Below are positions 61,450 to 64,000 of a DNA stretch of 64,000 bases, piece after piece. Source of the stretch: CAYUAG01 sp964554015 (lineage in GTDB: Bacteria; Zhuqueibacterota; QNDG01; CAYUAG01); the NCBI GenBank assembly GCA_964554015.1, contig CAZKMO010000001.1, positions 1 through 64,000 on the forward strand, written 5' to 3'. Positions within the stretch are counted from its first letter, which is position 1; each line of letters opens with the position of its first letter. Position numbers and translations under genes: made by a program. The notes beneath the pieces are model-generated. The model ran no database searches and was not told where the DNA came from. It saw only the letters and a list, made by a program, of their open reading frames with translations.

Positions 61450-64000
61450 CTATTTAATGACTGCAATCTTACAAATGACTGCTTTCTCTCTGGAACCGGC
61501 ATCTGCCTTAACCCGGCAGAAATAAACCCCGCTTTCCTTTCCGGAAATATCCCACCTAATTTCATTTTCCGTGTTACCCATGCCGGGGCCGGAAAAGGAA
61601 TCCACTAATTCCCCCGCCAGATCATATATTTCTATGGATACCTTAGCCTGCTTTTCCAGACGGTACCTGATATAAGTAAAATTCCCTTTTGCCGGGTTGG
61701 GATAGTTATACACCAGATTATCAGGCATAAGATCGGACTTCTCCGGAACAGCAATTGGTTTTACTCTGCTCATCCCGGAATTGGCTGCATCGTAAAGATA
61801 ACTTCCCCAAGGAATCAATTCGGCTGAATAACTGCCGGGAAGATCCCATACAAACAACTCTCCCCTTTCCGAAACCGCTGCCATCTCCAGGTCGCCATCC
61901 TTATCCAGATCCAACAAAGTAGGTGAACCCGGAATTGATCCGCCCGTGGTCAGGGGAAAACCGGTTACCATTTCTCCGGAATAATTCCAGGCTTCAATAT
62001 TCCCTTCAGAGTTGGCAACCACAATATCAATCTTATCATCTCCATTAACATCTCCCAGCAGGCAGGAAGACAACTCCGCTGTACGGGGAAAATAGGGAAA
62101 AGGTGAATAGTCGACATAACTGGCATTGGCGTTAAATCCGTATATCTTATCCTGCGCTGTAATTACAATCTCACTTATTCCATCCCCGTCAATATCTCCG
62201 GCAGCAGGGAAAGAGAGAGAGGAACCGGTTATTTTATCTTCTGTAGTATAATAATCATCCTCAAATCTGTCATAAATCAGCAGATTTCCGCTCCGGGAAA
62301 CAACTGCAGTCAAAGGATAATCTTGTTCTCCCAGATAAGCCGATATGGGATTATGGAGTTCTCCAGCTTCTGAAAACTGTTTTTCTTTTATCAGAGAACC
62401 GGCGTTATCTATAAATATTAGATTAGAGGAAACAGTAACCGCAATAGCCCCCTCCTCATCAGCCTGACAGATACCGGTGATAGCTTCCTCTCCTGCCTGG
62501 TAATCCCATTTAAGAGATCCGGTGCTGGTGAGACTGAAAACTTTCCCTTCTCTGGTACCAAATATCAAACAGGTATCCGAGGGTGATGTAATTATGTGCA
62601 GATTGGTGGAAATCGAAGTTTGATCATTATTCCAGGAAAATACCTTGGTTGCTGCCAGGCCCCCGCCATTTCCCCCTTCCATACCCCAGCCGGACACGGT
62701 TCCGCTCTTATCAGCTATTATAATTTCATCCCGAAAATCTCCATTGATATCAAACACCAGGGGAGAAATGGATATTGTTTCCGAACATTTGATTAATAAA
62801 GGAACCTTATAAAAAATAGTATCATGGGTAACCGTCACCCGAAAACCGGTAGAATCGGAGGAAAAGGGAGTACCATCCTGGTTCCAGGCAAATATTGCGT
62901 GGTCTGAAGCAATGATCAGTTCCCGATTTCCTTCTCCGTTCAGGTCTCCTGTCAGTACCGGAGAAACCCAGGTGGAGCAGCTCTGAAAATAAGAGGGGAA
63001 ACCTGGCTGCAGCATATCGGTGGTAAGGGAAAAACTCATCACTGTATCTCTGGGGGAAAAATCAGTGATCACAATATGGGAATTACCACCCTGGTTTGAT
63101 CGGGAGTTAGGGAAACTGAAGGGAGTAAACATCACCTTAGTTGTATCATTTACTTCTTGATTTATCTCATTGTCCTGATACCAGGCATCCTGTAAAACAC
63201 CGTATTCTGAACCATAACCATAAGAAGTATAACTATATAATTCACCGATATCCTGAGCCCCATCTGCCTCCTCCAGGTCAACCCCCCGGTGATTCTTATC
63301 CGCATTGATCCTATTTTCTTCTATGGTTCTGCGGATCACCTCTTCATCAATATGCCAGATCAATATACCTGAGCCGGGAAGGCCGTAATCATACTCTTCC
63401 ACTGAAGTTATAACTCCATACCTTTCCATCTCAATAGTTCCATCGGATCGGAATATTACTTGTCCGCCGTTAGCGGTTCTTCCGGTAGTTATACTGTCTC
63501 CGTTGGTATCATACTGGCGGTTTTCAATCAGAAAATATTCATGATCATTAATGGGCACTTTATAAATTTTATTGGATTCAGTTGCTTTGGAGCAGGCTAT
63601 TTTTATATTATTCTGGTGAGTAATTGTTATTGGTTTTTCCCAACCCATTAATACTTTGCTGAAAGCACAGGGCTCGGCTGGTATCAATCCTATATAATTT
63701 CCGGATCCCTGATCCATTAATCCCCACATACCAATACCGGAATGACCGGTCTCCGTATTCCAGAGAGCAGGCAGACCCAGCTGGAATCCATACATAATAC
63801 TCATAGTACCCAAAAGACCTATTTCATAAAAATATTGACTGTCTTCCTGATTTTGGGTTTCAGGAAGGATAATTCCTTCTTGTACCCGGAAACTGCTGTT
63901 CTCAACTTCAATACCCGGAAAATTCGGATCTCCTGGGGCAAGATATCTGCGTAATTTATCCAGATCTAAAAAGGCGGAAGAAATATCATGAGGTGTGGGA
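61450..64000 (-). CDS. M6-like secreted protein with degenerate zinc motif, partial (5' end beyond the window)
   Basis: The frame stays open to the right edge, so the start is outside the window; at least about 849 residues are visible. The M6 (immune inhibitor A) region has LGLPALWNTETGHSGIGMWGLMDQGSGNYIG, but the HEFGH zinc motif is replaced by IMYGF just before it (63794-63808). After YFLIENRQ and IHIDEEVI-type segments come FG-GAP/PQQ-like propeller repeats (GDLNGEGNRELIIAS, GDIDGDGISEIVITA, GDVNGDDKIDIVVAN) and a sorting tail (VYNYPNPAKGNFTYIRY, ending ICKIAVIK). Probably a surface protein that has lost protease activity. Confidence 0.75.
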   Translation of the reverse strand, partial: PTPHDISSAFLDLDKLRRYLAPGDPNFPGIEVENSSFRVQEGIILPETQNQEDSQYFYEIGLLGTMSIMYGFQLGLPALWNTETGHSGIGMWGLMDQGSGNYIGLIPAEPCAFSKVLMGWEKPITITHQNNIKIACSKATESNKIYKVPINDHEYFLIENRQYDTNGDSITTGRTANGGQVIFRSDGTIEMERYGVITSVEEYDYGLPGSGILIWHIDEEVIRRTIEENRINADKNHRGVDLEEADGAQDIGELYSYTSYGYGSEYGVLQDAWYQDNEINQEVNDTTKVMFTPFSFPNSRSNQGGNSHIVITDFSPRDTVMSFSLTTDMLQPGFPSYFQSCSTWVSPVLTGDLNGEGNRELIIASDHAIFAWNQDGTPFSSDSTGFRVTVTHDTIFYKVPLLIKCSETISISPLVFDINGDFRDEIIIADKSGTVSGWGMEGGNGGGLAATKVFSWNNDQTSISTNLHIITSPSDTCLIFGTREGKVFSLTSTGSLKWDYQAGEEAITGICQADEEGAIAVTVSSNLIFIDNAGSLIKEKQFSEAGELHNPISAYLGEQDYPLTAVVSRSGNLLIYDRFEDDYYTTEDKITGSSLSFPAAGDIDGDGISEIVITAQDKIYGFNANASYVDYSPFPYFPRTAELSSCLLGDVNGDDKIDIVVANSEGNIEAWNYSGEMVTGFPLTTGGSIPGSPTLLDLDKDGDLEMAAVSERGELFVWDLPGSYSAELIPWGSYLYDAANSGMSRVKPIAVPEKSDLMPDNLVYNYPNPAKGNFTYIRYRLEKQAKVSIEIYDLAGELVDSFSGPGMGNTENEIRWDISGKESGVYFCRVKADAGSREKAVICKIAVIK

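Noticed and set aside
1..64000. CRISPR arrays, rRNA genes, transposases, prophage
   Set aside because: No regularly spaced direct repeats, rRNA-like stretches or mobile-element enzymes were seen; the only mobile-like item is the ORF-less element at 57305-57485.

Overview
The window looks like chromosomal DNA of an anaerobic, polysaccharide-degrading bacterium of the Fibrobacterota-Chlorobiota-Bacteroidota (FCB) side of the tree. I infer this from moderate-to-low G+C, from five proteins that end in the YPNPFNP-type outer-membrane/type IX secretion sorting tail typical of Calditrichota, KSB1, Marinimicrobia and Ignavibacteriota, from many lipoproteins and Tat-like leaders, and from the DUF5683 and M6-like families of that group. 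I cannot fix the phylum from this window. No rRNA, transposase, phage gene or CRISPR array was seen; one tRNA (Asn) is present.

Layout. 1-6.2 kb: a GH39 beta-xylosidase followed by a decayed stretch with remnants of two alpha/beta hydrolase genes, small cysteine-rich proteins, a ferredoxin-nitroreductase, and a chimeric reading frame joining a zinc-ribbon N-terminus to the back half of a GH30 xylanase. 6.2-13.1 kb: two DUF3795 proteins, a large secreted protein of unknown family with a sorting tail, a MtaA/UroD-type methyltransferase and exported unknowns. 13.2-19.6 kb: a sugar-acid locus with split transketolase, GntP permease, zinc alcohol dehydrogenase, a GarR-type reductase and a gluconolactonase-like protein. 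20.7-29.6 kb: a glucuronoxylan locus with CE15 glucuronoyl esterase, GH10 xylanase, DUF4038 glycosidase, GH105, a kelch protein, and an out-of-place acetolactate decarboxylase lipoprotein. 29.6-37.4 kb: two GNATs, then a tight operon that I read as anaerobic ergothioneine synthesis: EanB-like triple rhodanese, EanA/EgtD-like histidine methyltransferase, SufS and SufE, followed by an SDR and a serine hydrolase. 37.7-45.5 kb: two Tat-type DUF362 proteins, a lipoprotein and a very large propeller/barrel surface protein that lacks a normal start codon. 46.3-54.6 kb: a sigma-54-type promoter, tRNA-Asn, glnA, gltB, gltD and a GYD-domain protein (ammonia assimilation). 54.6-64 kb, minus strand: RmlD-like reductase, ChaN-like lipoprotein, two DUF5683 paralogues around a MITE-like inverted-repeat element, a zincin/beta-propeller/barrel protein, and an M6-like protein with a degenerate zinc motif that runs off the window.

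How it fits together. GH39, GH10, CE15, DUF4038, GH105 and the broken GH30 would depolymerise glucuronoxylan and side chains outside the cell. The gluconolactonase-like protein, GntP and the kinase-free dehydrogenase/transketolase/reductase set could take up and use the resulting sugar acids. GS-GOGAT assimilates nitrogen, and the ean-suf operon would make a thiol redox protectant without oxygen. The ean-suf operon is the most interesting system in the window: the two oxygen-independent ergothioneine genes are followed directly by their own apparent sulfur supply.
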